Shown here: in pieces, positions 42,243 to 51,285 of the stretch | How positions within the stretch are numbered: position 1 is the stretch's first letter | How the letters are laid out: every line of letters begins with the position of its first letter | Assembly (NCBI GenBank): GCA_018396725.1 | Contig: JAGTRC010000003.1 | Coordinates: forward strand, 48,463-112,462 | Direction of reading: 5' to 3' | DNA: 64,000 bases | Source of the DNA: Candidatus Bathyarchaeota archaeon | Lineage (GTDB): Archaea; Thermoproteota; Bathyarchaeia; 40CM-2-53-6; DTGE01 | Translations under genes and position numbers: made by a program | Notes under the pieces: generated by a model | Database searches by the model: none | What the model was told of the DNA's origin: nothing | What the model saw: the letters and a program-made list of their open reading frames with translations, nothing else

Positions 42243-43258
42243 CCCAGGAATTCCCTAACCCTATGGATCGTCTCCTTTAGGGGGGGCGCATCGAACCATC
42301 TCTTACCGGTGAGCTCGTTCGCATAGGCCTTGTAGATGGATGAAATCAAGTCCACCAGCTCAGCGGGCATGGGTGGCGGCGCCGACACCAGGGTTTTCCA
42401 GTTGACTCTATCCCTCCCCTTAGCGTCTTCAACCCTCCTATACCATTCGGTTTTGCGATAGAACATCCTCGCAAGCTCCTTGCTCACCGGCAACCCCTCA
42501 AAGGTGAACCTGCATTCATCCAGGGTGCCCACGGCGTCTACGATTACGATGCTCCTCTCCTCGTCGAACCCGAACTCCACTTTCCCATCCTCGTTTACGA
42601 GCCCCATCCTGGAAGCCTCCCCGGTTATCACCCTGTTCACTAGGAGCGTGATCCCCTTGATCTCCTCCAGCTCATCATCGCTTAGGCCGCAGATCTCCCC
42701 CGCCTCCTCCCAGCTTATATACCTGTCAGAGGCCTCAAGCTTCGTGGACACCTCTATTATCGGCTTCTCCAGGACCTGGCCTGGCATCGGCACATCATCC
42801 AATCCGAGATCCTCCAACTTCAATGATCCATTCCTGATCCGCTTAAAGACCGAGGAACCCTCGGGTAAGGCGTTCCTGTAAACCACCTCCAAAGGTATGA
42901 GGAAGTTGCTCTTCTCCCCCTTGTATATGGAGTAATCGTAGAGGCCTCCACTAACCCTAGGCCTTAAAACCCTGAAGAGCTTGAACTCCATGGTGTCCGT
43001 AGGCCCAGTTAAATCCCCTATCCTCTTAACAGTTCCATCCTCCACCAGGCCTATGTAATGCGTCTTCACTTTAAGCTCCTCAAGCCTCTCGAAGAAATAT
43101 GCGGCGGCCATGCAGATAGCCCTACCCTTGTCAACTATGTGGTCGGGCATCTCACCCCAATCGAACACCGAGTAGCGGTTAGAGAAGATGAATTGGCCTA
43201 TACCCGCCCTATCGCGCATGGGTTCCTTTAAAACAGTTAGATCCTTCACGCTACCCAT
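42239..43258 (-). CDS. purC: SAICAR synthase (phosphoribosylaminoimidazole-succinocarboxamide synthase)
   Basis: This 339-residue enzyme joins CAIR and aspartate in purine synthesis. It has FSNRYSVFDWGEMPDHIVDKGRAICMAAAYFFE near residues 26-58, THYIGLVEDG, FRVLRPRVSGGLYDYS, EVVYRNALPEGSSVFKR, EVSTKLEASDRYIS and IVIVDAVGTLDECRF near 235. The length matches archaeal SAICAR synthases, which are longer than the roughly 240-residue bacterial form. It is first in a two-gene operon with sua5. No other pur genes are in view. Confidence 0.92.
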   Translation of the reverse strand: MGSVKDLTVLKEPMRDRAGIGQFIFSNRYSVFDWGEMPDHIVDKGRAICMAAAYFFERLEELKVKTHYIGLVEDGTVKRIGDLTGPTDTMEFKLFRVLRPRVSGGLYDYSIYKGEKSNFLIPLEVVYRNALPEGSSVFKRIRNGSLKLEDLGLDDVPMPGQVLEKPIIEVSTKLEASDRYISWEEAGEICGLSDDELEEIKGITLLVNRVITGEASRMGLVNEDGKVEFGFDEERSIVIVDAVGTLDECRFTFEGLPVSKELARMFYRKTEWYRRVEDAKGRDRVNWKTLVSAPPPMPAELVDLISSIYKAYANELTGKRWFDAPPLKETIHRVREFLG

Positions 43259-43448
43259 GACTTAACCTCCGATGGTTCTCCCTAAGCTATTTCCGCTCTA
43301 CTCCCTTACAAGGTTATCCCCTGCCAAGCTTTCACTTCCTTAGTAGGGTAGGGAGCTTGCCTGTGGAATTCCTTCGCCGACCAATCTGAGGGACGAAGAT
43401 TTAAATCAATTCATGTTTAACAGTTATTCTGAAGTTTTTAGTTAGGGA

Positions 43449-43853
43449 TTGAAGGTGGCCATGAGAAGGACAAGGGATTGGCTCGACCAGGCTGAAGGCG
43501 ATTTAAAGGCGGCGAGGGATCTATGCGATACTGGAAATTACGCCTGGAGCTGCTTCGCCTCACAGCAATCCGCGGAGAAGTCCTTGAAGGCGATACTTGA
43601 AAGCCTGGTCATCCCGAGCATAGGTCACAATCTTTTATCGTTGGCCTCTGTCGTCTCCGAGAAAATTGAAGTTCCAGATGGCATAAGGTCTGCGTGCAGG
43701 AGGCTTAATAGGTTTTACATCCCTACCAGGTATCCTAACGCTTTTCCGAGCGGGGCACCTGTGCACATGTATGATAGAGAGGACGCCATTCAAGCCATAA
43801 AGGATGCTGAAGAGGTGTTTAATTTTGCGAAGAAGGCTACAGGATTTGCCTAG
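43449..43853 (+). CDS. HEPN-domain protein, partner of MNT nucleotidyltransferase
   Basis: This 134-residue helical protein opens RTRDWLDQAEGDLKAARDLCDTGNYAWSCFASQQSAEKSLKAILE, the HEPN-domain core, and later has YIPTRYPNAF. HEPN/MNT pairs act as toxin-antitoxin modules, with the nucleotidyltransferase AMPylating or otherwise neutralising HEPN. I do not see an obvious R-x4-6-H RNase motif, as in the minimal HEPN group. TTG, GTG and ATG starts lie within 12 bases (43449, 43455, 43461). Its end overlaps the next gene. Confidence 0.85.
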   Translation: MKVAMRRTRDWLDQAEGDLKAARDLCDTGNYAWSCFASQQSAEKSLKAILESLVIPSIGHNLLSLASVVSEKIEVPDGIRSACRRLNRFYIPTRYPNAFPSGAPVHMYDREDAIQAIKDAEEVFNFAKKATGFA

Positions 43854-44268
43854 GCATCGGTCTCTTAAATCCTATATTGAAAAGCTCTTGTCCTCGGAGA
43901 AGAGAGACAAGATAAAATCCATAGTTCTACATGGATCCATGGCGAGGGGAGACTACGATTATTCAAGCGATGTAGACTTGCTAATAATAGTATCTGAAGA
44001 GTCAAAGGGGATTAGTGAGAGAATTTATGAGTATTCTGAGTACTCCGATGGATGGGTTGAGCCCCTCGTCTATACGGGGGATGAAGCTATGAACATGCTT
44101 AACGATTTTAATCCGTTAATACTTAACGCCCTAAAGGATGGAGTAACTTTATTCGACGATGGATTCTGGGCTGGATTAAAGAAAAAATTCGAAGAAATGG
44201 AGTACGAAGGGAAGTTGAAGAGAAGAGGAGATTCATGGATAATAAAAGTCGTCAACCAGGTGGAATAA
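43846..44268 (+). CDS. MNT-type nucleotidyltransferase, partner of HEPN
   Basis: This protein of about 140 residues has the polymerase-beta-fold signature HGSMARGDYDYSSDVDLLII: GS, then RGD and the metal-binding DVD pair. It is a minimal nucleotidyltransferase, coupled to the HEPN gene. The frame extends back to an ATG at 43804, but the TTG at 43846, overlapping the HEPN stop by 8 bases, fits the family start better. The C-terminal part has EPLVYTGDEAMNMLN. Confidence 0.85.
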   Translation: MPRHRSLKSYIEKLLSSEKRDKIKSIVLHGSMARGDYDYSSDVDLLIIVSEESKGISERIYEYSEYSDGWVEPLVYTGDEAMNMLNDFNPLILNALKDGVTLFDDGFWAGLKKKFEEMEYEGKLKRRGDSWIIKVVNQVE

Positions 44269-44681
44269 ATTAATTTTAGAGCATATTCCATCATGGCAGC
44301 TGTGGTAAAGCAGGAACGCGAAGGTTCAAGGAAGCTACTCTACAAAGCTCAAAGGCAGTAACGAAGCTTCTTAAAGCTTTTTCTCTTTTTTCAGTCCCCT
44401 AATGGGAGGAGATATTTGGCTAGGCTGACGGAGGGTAATGCGAGTCGACAGAAATCACAGCCTATATTACGGGAGAGCAGAGAAGATGGCAGGATGAAGG
44501 GATAAGAGAGAAAAGAGAAGGAATAGGCGGCGTTGAGATCCTTCCACTGAAGATTCATATTCGAACCCCCTATTAGGCGTATTGCTGATCATGCTGGTTA
44601 TGAAGGCTTTTTATGCTGCGGTCGGCTTCTCGTATCCTATGGTTTATTCTCTTGAAGGGTTTTATTAACCTGTAGCAAAAG
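44269..44681. other. Gene-free stretch
   Basis: This 413-base gap after the HEPN/MNT pair is purine-rich on the plus strand (AGAGAGAAAAGAGAAGG near 44505). I see no coding frame, RNA gene or clear repeat in it. Confidence 0.4.
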
Positions 44682-45026
44682 TTACTTTCCTACCATGATA
44701 GCCTGCTTTTCAGCTTCTTTTTTAGCTATCTGCAGGGAAAGCCTCGTTTCATATTCGATCATCATCTTAACCATCGGGTTCTCCAAGTTGACCTTGTAAA
44801 GGGTTGCCCTCCCGATCTTCCTCGTCGCGGAGACCAAGCCCAGCTCCTCCAGATCCTTGAAGTACTTGTAGAATGTGAACTTGCTCATCCCTAAAGCCTC
44901 GATTATCTCCTTCTTCGTGAAATCGTTCAGCTTATAGTCCAGTAGGTAGTCTAGGATCCTGAGCTTGGGCGAGCTGCCCAGAGCCCTAACCAAGAGCGAA
45001 TCACAGCTTTCCTCAACCATTTCCAT
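44682..45026 (-). CDS. Winged-helix transcriptional regulator
   Basis: This 114-residue protein is a winged helix: SPKLRILDYLLDYKLNDFTKKEIIEALGMSKFTFYKYFKDLEELGLV (helices 1-3, residues about 19-65), then a wing RKIGRATLYKVN, then an amphipathic dimerisation helix to the end. This archaeal type is common and normally acts as a local repressor. The divergent AT-rich gap at 45030-45150 shared with the 45153 gene is a natural operator. Ligand and targets are unknown. Confidence 0.8.
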   Translation of the reverse strand: MEMVEESCDSLLVRALGSSPKLRILDYLLDYKLNDFTKKEIIEALGMSKFTFYKYFKDLEELGLVSATRKIGRATLYKVNLENPMVKMMIEYETRLSLQIAKKEAEKQAIMVGK

Positions 45027-45152
45027 CCATCACACATCTTTTGTACCTATTACATTATGTATTGAGTGTAATGTATAATATTGCAGTAAAAATGCTTATA
45101 TTACTTAAAGTATAAATGCTTAACTGTTTAAAGGTATCATAAGTGTACTCTT

Positions 45153-45428
45153 ATGAGGCGCGAATATGCTGATCCAGAGCTGAGGGCACTAATCCTAGAT
45201 TGGCTTCAGAGGCATGGGAGATGGGGAGCCCAGTATTTTCCCTTGGACACGCTCGTCAACAAGCTTTCCCATGTAGTTAAGAACAACGGCAACAGGATAA
45301 GAAAGATGGTGAGAGATCTCATGCTTGAAGGCTACATCTTAGCCCATAAAGGAGGAGAAACGATATCGCTTAACTCAACAAGGAGTAGCGAAATAATACA
45401 ATATATCAAGAAAATATCTGGGATATAG
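45153..45428 (+). CDS. Small winged-helix-like protein
   Basis: This 91-residue protein has a single HTH-like domain: PELRALILDWLQRHGRWGAQYFPLDTLVNKLSHVVKNNGNRIRKMVRDLMLEGYILAHKGGETISLN in helix-helix-helix-wing order. It is divergent from another winged-helix gene and may be co-regulated with it. The ATG at 45153 follows a TAAAGGTATCATAAG leader with a TTAAAG TATA-like element. I cannot name a family beyond winged helix. Confidence 0.65.
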   Translation: MRREYADPELRALILDWLQRHGRWGAQYFPLDTLVNKLSHVVKNNGNRIRKMVRDLMLEGYILAHKGGETISLNSTRSSEIIQYIKKISGI

Positions 45429-46297
45429 ATTCCGCTTTTTCGAAGTTTATACATTCGTAAAAAACATCTATGATTCTTTCAATCAATTCTAGGCGATGTT
45501 TTGAGAGGCAACCTCGTAGAATAACGGTTTCTGAATTAGAAGAGCCTCTGAACCAAAGATTTAATAGGATAGTTCCCGAGTAACTTACTAGAAGAGTAAT
45601 AAAGTAGTAGAATAGCTTTGAAATGGATTATCGGAAGATTAATAGATGCAGCGTCATCCATAATACTGATTCTCGAGATAACGTCTAAAACCATGGGTAT
45701 CCTAACGAGAGAAATGGGATGCAAGTGAAGAGAAGGTTCCTAGGATGGAATTGAGTCGGAGGAGGATAATTCGTAAGGTTGTGGATGCTCTCGCCGTTGC
45801 ACATGTTTTACGCGATGGCTTCCATTAGTTGTCGAGCCAGTCTATCTCCGCACCGTGCTTACCTACATCGCAATCATTCATACGGCACAAGGCCGGAGCG
45901 TGAGTAGATCGGTGACTTTCATCGACGAGCCCGGATGGAGATACACTGCCCATATTTTAGCAACGATCACCCTCCACTTATTGCTGGACTGAATGGTATT
46001 ATACATGGGTGTCCGAAGATCTTACGGAGGAGACAACCCTCTCCACTTCGACAAAGCCCATTCCGAATGAATTGGTCGTTCACTTTGTAAAATTAAAAAA
46101 TCTAATAAATTTTAAAATTTTTATGAGCATCAAAAGCCTCTCCATCTGATCAAGCGCTGTCCATCATTTCGCAGTTTCCAGCACCGAAACTTAATATAGG
46201 AGATTAAATACGGAGAACTGCGGTAAGAAAGATTGGCTCGAAGCGGGAGACCGAATTCTCATTCACCACATATGCACAACCATCTGAAGGAGTTGCC
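45429..46297. other. Gene-free, degraded stretch
   Basis: No intact gene is seen over about 870 AT-rich bases. Short open pieces on both strands (for example plus-strand WIIGRLIDAASSIILIL near 45622-45675) look protein-like but lack continuity. The following zinc-ribbon scrap suggests that this was once coding sequence related to the gene at 46405. Confidence 0.4.
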
Positions 46298-46368
46298 TTC
46301 TGTGAAGAGTGCGGGAGGAGGATTCCAGCAGACCGGGTTCTGCCCTACCGTGGAGATGAACAAGGAGC
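46298..46368 (+). pseudogene. Zinc-ribbon tail remnant, copy of the end of the 46405 gene
   Basis: The frame reads FCEECGRRIPAD and later PYRGDEQGA, against YCEECGREIPAD...PYCGDKQG at the end of the intact gene (49068-49143). At the DNA level the two are alignable over about 70 bases with two single-base gaps; both cysteines of the second pair are lost or out of frame. It is a direct-repeat scrap 2.8 kb from the intact copy, probably left by decay of a tandem paralogue. Confidence 0.65.
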
Positions 46369-46404
46369 TAGGATGGTTGTGATCAGTCAATTCAACAATA
46401 AAGG

Positions 46405-49149
46405 ATGAATTATTCTATGATGTCAGGTTTCGATCTCAGAGATTTGCCTCACAAATTGGCTATCGCTGCTTTATTATCTATTCTATTCCTAGACGTGTCA
46501 GGCATGGTTCAGGGTGGCCAAGTTGAATGTTCGAATTTGGCCTTCAATCCTGCGGATATGCCTAGTGAACTTCGAGGATACGCTGAAAATCCAATTAGTG
46601 GAGTAACTCTTTTTCTGACCAGTGGGAATCCCGAAGAGCTTCCCGGCAAATCCCCTGCATTCTTTCGCATGCTTACTGCGAGTTGGAAGACGAATCCTCA
46701 ATGCAGTTACTATTCAGGCTATGATCGCGGTTTCCGATTAAAAAGAGTCTACTCCGATGGAAGTTCATACATAGAGTTGGCTAGGCCACATGAGTTTATG
46801 GTTGCAGCATTATTCATGTTTCCCGGTGAAGCTGAGGCTTCTTCAGAGTATGCTCAGAACAGTCCAAATTTGAGCGCTCTGAAGGAACAGGAGATCGTCG
46901 GAGGACAGGCTAGTGGGATGATCTTTACGGACGAGAGGACTGAGAATTACGGCGATGAATCCTCCACATGGCTGGTAACAGGCTCTTATCCTGGCGAGAA
47001 CCTGAATACGAGGATATTATGTTCAATGTTCAGGGTCGAATCTGCAGTTGCATTTTTCTACTCGACATGGTATGAGGGCGACTATCCAACTTCATTCGTC
47101 GATGAAACCGGAGCTAGAATCGAGGTCCTGGACCCGGTGACCCCATGCAGAGACGCGGGTTTGAAGGCGATCAGGAATTGGAGCAGCCGTTTATCGAGGG
47201 AGCTCAAAGAATCCCCGCCTACTCCTCCGGTGGAAGGGGGGCAGCCGCCGATGAAGATCTCGATAGTATGCGATAAGGAAGATAAAAGGTACGAGTCCGG
47301 TGAGATGGTCTTATTGACAGTGAAGGTGGAGAGCCTGATCAAGGGAACATACAGCTACGATGAGAAAACGAACACTTATAGAGGTGGAAAATACGAGGTC
47401 TCTAAAGAGATAAGTTTCGTATTAACATTCACATTTCCAAATGGAGTGGGTGGATCGATCGCCTTCGGCGGTGGAAGTGAACGGCGCATAAAAACAGGCT
47501 CCGACGGGTCATATTCTTTTGCGCCTTTTGCACCTTATCTTACGGGGACTTACACGATCAAGGTAAGTGTCAATCCTAAGGACTACGGGTTCCCAGCACA
47601 TCCAGGAATTACGGATACAGTTACATTAACGGTTTACGAGCCGACGACCGATCCGACTCTAGAACAATTCGCCAGAATCATCGAGCTTTTCAAGAAGAGC
47701 GATTGTATACCGTCGAACAGGGAAAAAGTAGAGAGAGGAGTAGCTGACTATTATGCTAAACGAGGATTAGAATACAGCCCTCCAGCGGACATGCGATACG
47801 GAGGTTGGAATAACTTCCTTTTCTGTAGGGATGTTAAAAGCGGTGATGAAACGGTCACGGCCAGTAATGGATACAACTGCCCCGGAACTGTCGCCAAGAC
47901 CCTGAAGTTTCTGACAAAGTTGAGGTTCGGCATCGGCTACAGCGATGCTGAGAGGAGGCTGCTCAGGGGAATAGACTATGGACCCATCGCCCGGGGCACG
48001 TCATGGACAGCTTCAAAGCTGGGTGAAGAACACCGCGCCGTGGTCTTATACGATTATTGGCAAGGGAGAGATTGGGCATCATACGATGATAACATAGTCT
48101 TGGATCCTTGGCCTAAACAGAGGCCTGAGGTTTTCACCCTACAGGATTTCCGCTACTTCTATTACTCAAAATCAAGAATCCCCATGGATCCTTATGGTGA
48201 CCCAGAATGGATGCATGATGACCCATTCTGGTGTGCATTCCCTACGGTAGGCGGAGCAGTATATTGGAATCTTGAGCTGAGGGAATTAGGAATCAAATAT
48301 ACTATACCACCGGAGACGGGAACTCCAAGCGGCAGATCCCACTTCCCATTTCCACCTCCACCTCCTCCACCTCAAGTTCCAGTACCATCTCCAGCATCCG
48401 TAACGACTCTAACCGGTCAAACGATATTCGAATGCCCAGTCACCATCGATATTTACAACGATGAGGGTGAGCATGTTGGATTCGTGGATGGTAGAATCGT
48501 ATCTGATATAGAGGGGGCCCTACTATACGTTGACCAGGGGTTGGAATCCGACTTCTTCTGGTACGTCGCTCTGCCAGAAGGGAAATACTATGTGAAAATT
48601 GAGGGGATCGGGGATGGCGACTTCCATATATTGACAACAAAGGAAGGATTCGTCCAGTGTTACGATGCTTCAATCAGGAGGGGTGAGGTGGCTTCACTTG
48701 AACTCGACTCTGAAAAACATGGTGAGCCATTAATAATGCCGAACGGCGATGAGGTGATGCCAAAGACAATCATCATAGAGGTTTCGGAGGATGGCCAAGG
48801 GAGCGTTACTCGAGGCAGAGGTCCAGGAGAAATAATGTTCATAGGAGCGGTCATTCTCGTTACAGTCTTCATTTCAATTTTAATTTTAAGACGTAAAACA
48901 GGTATACTGCATGTGCCTGTCTTCCCTGGAGGGAAGGAGGCTAAGCCTGCAACATCCAAAGTAGAGGGACGTGTAGAGGCTCAATACATCTGTCCGAGCT
49001 GCGGGGCCTCCAATGCGAGAACTAACAAATACTGTGTAAAGTGCGGCAAGATCTTGCCATCTCATTCTTACTGTGAGGAATGCGGGAGGGAGATTCCGGC
49101 AGATTCAACGTTCTGCCCCTATTGTGGAGATAAACAAGGAGTCAACTAA
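46405..49149 (+). CDS. Large surface protein: Ig/MG2-like, Cys-His-Asp hydrolase-like domain, TM, cytoplasmic zinc ribbons
   Basis: This 914-residue protein has a signal peptide (about 14-38), an unknown domain (about 40-270), a macroglobulin/Ig-like domain (about 277-395, with YESGEMVLLTVKVESL and TGTYTIKVSVNP), and a domain (about 420-640) with Cys492 in NGYNCPGTVAKTL, His543 in GEEHRAVVLYDYW and Asp567 in NIVLDPW. That order and spacing suit a papain/transglutaminase-like triad. A Pro-rich linker, beta domain, one membrane span (about 811-835) and two cytoplasmic zinc ribbons (863-911) follow. The catalytic call is inference. Confidence 0.75.
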   Translation: MNYSMMSGFDLRDLPHKLAIAALLSILFLDVSGMVQGGQVECSNLAFNPADMPSELRGYAENPISGVTLFLTSGNPEELPGKSPAFFRMLTASWKTNPQCSYYSGYDRGFRLKRVYSDGSSYIELARPHEFMVAALFMFPGEAEASSEYAQNSPNLSALKEQEIVGGQASGMIFTDERTENYGDESSTWLVTGSYPGENLNTRILCSMFRVESAVAFFYSTWYEGDYPTSFVDETGARIEVLDPVTPCRDAGLKAIRNWSSRLSRELKESPPTPPVEGGQPPMKISIVCDKEDKRYESGEMVLLTVKVESLIKGTYSYDEKTNTYRGGKYEVSKEISFVLTFTFPNGVGGSIAFGGGSERRIKTGSDGSYSFAPFAPYLTGTYTIKVSVNPKDYGFPAHPGITDTVTLTVYEPTTDPTLEQFARIIELFKKSDCIPSNREKVERGVADYYAKRGLEYSPPADMRYGGWNNFLFCRDVKSGDETVTASNGYNCPGTVAKTLKFLTKLRFGIGYSDAERRLLRGIDYGPIARGTSWTASKLGEEHRAVVLYDYWQGRDWASYDDNIVLDPWPKQRPEVFTLQDFRYFYYSKSRIPMDPYGDPEWMHDDPFWCAFPTVGGAVYWNLELRELGIKYTIPPETGTPSGRSHFPFPPPPPPPQVPVPSPASVTTLTGQTIFECPVTIDIYNDEGEHVGFVDGRIVSDIEGALLYVDQGLESDFFWYVALPEGKYYVKIEGIGDGDFHILTTKEGFVQCYDASIRRGEVASLELDSEKHGEPLIMPNGDEVMPKTIIIEVSEDGQGSVTRGRGPGEIMFIGAVILVTVFISILILRRKTGILHVPVFPGGKEAKPATSKVEGRVEAQYICPSCGASNARTNKYCVKCGKILPSHSYCEECGREIPADSTFCPYCGDKQGVN

Positions 49150-49192
49150 TAATATGTCAGCTTATATGATACAGGGATTGATGGGATGATTC

Positions 49193-49594
49193 ATGTTCGG
49201 TGAGAAGGTCTTCCTGGATCTCTTCGTTCCAACAGATATGTTTTATACGTTGTTTCTTGAGTTTATAGTGATCGTTATCGAAGCCGTCTTCATATACTTC
49301 CTCTTGGAGAAAGCGGTGGGTAAGGCTTTTCTCTCCTCGCTTGGTGCGAACTTTATAACGGGGGTATTAAGCGCCATATATCTCGTCTTCTCCATAGACT
49401 ACTCTCACCCATTTTATTCGAGATTGATCTTAGCGGTCATCGTACCGTTAGTGGTTAACATCCTCGTGGAGGCGGGCATCCTAAAGCTCTTCTACAAGGA
49501 TAAGACCATGAAGAGGATACTGAAGACTTCTGTGGTGATGAACCTCGCCTCCTACATATTCATCGTATTGAACATAATGCCCCTGTTAACTTAA
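49193..49594 (+). CDS. Four-TM membrane protein
   Basis: This 133-residue protein has four hydrophobic segments (about residues 15-40, 47-65, 78-100 and 112-131) and short loops. It follows the large surface protein by 43 bases on the same strand and has an ATG at 49193 with GGGATGATTC upstream. I do not recognise a family. An accessory role to its neighbour, as membrane partner, is suggested only by position. Confidence 0.65.
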   Translation: MFGEKVFLDLFVPTDMFYTLFLEFIVIVIEAVFIYFLLEKAVGKAFLSSLGANFITGVLSAIYLVFSIDYSHPFYSRLILAVIVPLVVNILVEAGILKLFYKDKTMKRILKTSVVMNLASYIFIVLNIMPLLT

Positions 49595-49612
49595 TAATGA
49601 ATAAATAATGAT

Positions 49613-50236
49613 ATGTGTGGGGGATTAATTTTGGATATTGGATTGGTCGCAGGCCTAATTGGTTTGGTTGCCGCAGGGGTAAGCCTCTACATAGTGCTTT
49701 ACACTTTGGGGTTCTTCCAATATTTAGGTGGGAAAAAGCCTTCACCGATTCCGCCCGTGAGCAAGCGAGAGCTAGAGGATAGGCTCCTATCCCTGAACGA
49801 TCCGTTGAAACCCTACCGGATCATGAGAGGAGACGACACAGATCTCGTGGCTGAATGGAAGATCGCCGACTCGGAATGGTGGGGCATCTTCAACAAGAGC
49901 GGGTTAAAATACGCGTATAAGGCCAGCCTCCTACTCGACGAGGGAAGACATTCTGTGCGGTGCTATGAGCAACTCGGCTATATTACGTGGACTGCGGGGC
50001 TGGACGGCATAAAGCCTCACGTAACTTATCAGAGAAGCTTCTTCGGTGGAAGAATCCTCTATAAGAAGGAGTGGGCTAAAGGATACGGAATAAAACAGCT
50101 CAAGCCCTTGGAGGCGGGTAAAGTCTACGACTATAAGTTTGATATAAATGAGATAAGGGGGCCCCTAATCGTGGCCGTTGAGGAAGGCGGATGGGAATGG
50201 GTCCCCGTTACGGCGAAAAGGCATGTAACGCGATGA
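49613..50236 (+). CDS. Membrane-anchored uncharacterised protein
   Basis: This 207-residue protein has an N-terminal hydrophobic segment (about 6-38, GLVAGLIGLVAAGVSLYIVLYTLGFFQYLGG) followed by a soluble domain rich in beta strands and Trp: LVAEWKIADSEWWGIFNKSGLKYAY, VRCYEQLGYITWTAGLDG and GPLIVAVEEGGWEWVPV. It starts 18 bases after the preceding gene, so 46405-50236 looks like one operon. No family is recognised. Confidence 0.65.
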   Translation: MCGGLILDIGLVAGLIGLVAAGVSLYIVLYTLGFFQYLGGKKPSPIPPVSKRELEDRLLSLNDPLKPYRIMRGDDTDLVAEWKIADSEWWGIFNKSGLKYAYKASLLLDEGRHSVRCYEQLGYITWTAGLDGIKPHVTYQRSFFGGRILYKKEWAKGYGIKQLKPLEAGKVYDYKFDINEIRGPLIVAVEEGGWEWVPVTAKRHVTR

Positions 50237-50276
50237 TCGATCAGAGGAGTAAATCGAAATTAGCGAAAATCAACAG

Positions 50277-50320
50277 GATAAGATAAAAGGTTAATAAGAT
50301 ATAAAGGTTAATATCTTATC
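50277..50320. repeat. Inverted repeat with internal direct repeats
   Basis: GATAAGATA (50277-50285) and TATCTTATC (50312-50320) are perfect inverted 9-mers. Between them AAAGGTTAAT occurs twice. The position 40 bases after the operon's stop fits a transcription terminator or RNA hairpin; it might also be an operator for a following promoter. Confidence 0.5.
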
Positions 50321-50507
50321 GCCATTCCCGTTATGGTGGGCACGTATTGGCATCTAATCGGACAGGCTTCTGTTCGCTTCTGGCACTTTTCCAGCCGGGT
50401 TCCGGCTCCGATATATAATATCCAAAAGTTACGTTGGATTTAACCAAGCTCGGCGAGCAGGGTAATACTTATTTAATTTTTTTAGGTAATACTAGTAGGG
50501 GATACTT

Positions 50508-50759
50508 ATGGTCAAGCTCATAACCGTTTCCGCGAAGGTGAGTGAGGAATTGAAGAGGAAGGCTGATGAATTAGGGATAAACATCAGTGCTCTAGTGAGA
50601 AGGGCCCTGGAGAACGAGATCAGAAGGATGGAGCTTCAGAGCGTGCTTGAAAGACTTAAGGAAGAGGTCGAAGAGGCTTCCGGGTTGCCCGAGGGAACCA
50701 TTGTAGGGATAATCCGTGACATGAGGGAAGGGCGCACGATTGCCGATCGAACCCTCTAG
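50508..50759 (+). CDS. VapB-type antitoxin
   Basis: This 83-residue protein opens VKLITVSAKVSEELKRKADELGINISALVRRALENEIRRME, a ribbon-helix-helix antitoxin N-terminus, and then a helical toxin-binding part. A TATA-like TACTTATTTAATTTTTTTAGG lies just upstream (50466-50487). It overlaps the PIN-domain gene by 20 bases and would repress the pair. Confidence 0.85.
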   Translation: MVKLITVSAKVSEELKRKADELGINISALVRRALENEIRRMELQSVLERLKEEVEEASGLPEGTIVGIIRDMREGRTIADRTL

Positions 50760-51165
50760 GGCCGTCCTAGACGCTTCCATATTGATCCAAACTATTGTTA
50801 GGGAGAAGTACACTGACGTAGCCCTAAAACTTGTAAGCATGCTCGAGGAAATATATGCGCCTTCACTAATCCTATATGAGATAGGTAACGCCTTGGTGAT
50901 ACTGAAGCGTAGAAACTTCATTACTAAGGAGGATGCGATGAGGAAATTTAACTACGTTAAATCCATACCTACACTTAACATTAAGGAGATCGAATTCGAC
51001 AGGGCCATAGACATGGCTATCGAGCTAGACATCACCTTATATGATGCTTCATATTTGAACCTAGCCCTTGAAATGGAGGCCCAACTCATCACGGCTGACA
51101 GGAAGTTATATGAGAAAGGAAGGGTAATGGCCGAGGTGATCCACGCGTCTGAGGTAACACTTTAA
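50740..51165 (+). CDS. PIN-domain toxin (VapC)
   Basis: This 141-residue PIN-domain protein has the acidic site: Asp in AVLDASILIQTI near residue 11, Glu in LILYEIGNALVIL near 47, Asp in TLYDASYLNLAL near 101 and Asp in LITADRKLYEKG near 119. It is the third VapC of the window. The TTG start at 50740 lies inside the antitoxin gene; internal starts would remove the first strand. Confidence 0.87.
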   Translation: MPIEPSRAVLDASILIQTIVREKYTDVALKLVSMLEEIYAPSLILYEIGNALVILKRRNFITKEDAMRKFNYVKSIPTLNIKEIEFDRAIDMAIELDITLYDASYLNLALEMEAQLITADRKLYEKGRVMAEVIHASEVTL

Positions 51166-51285
51166 CCTCTCAATTTTCTACCTATCTCTCAGAAAGGCTT
51201 TATTACCGACCATTTTCATCCTGATTCGGCTCCGGCATACCCTCTACACTCGTCACCATTCTCTCCGAGCGGATCGACCTAACAC

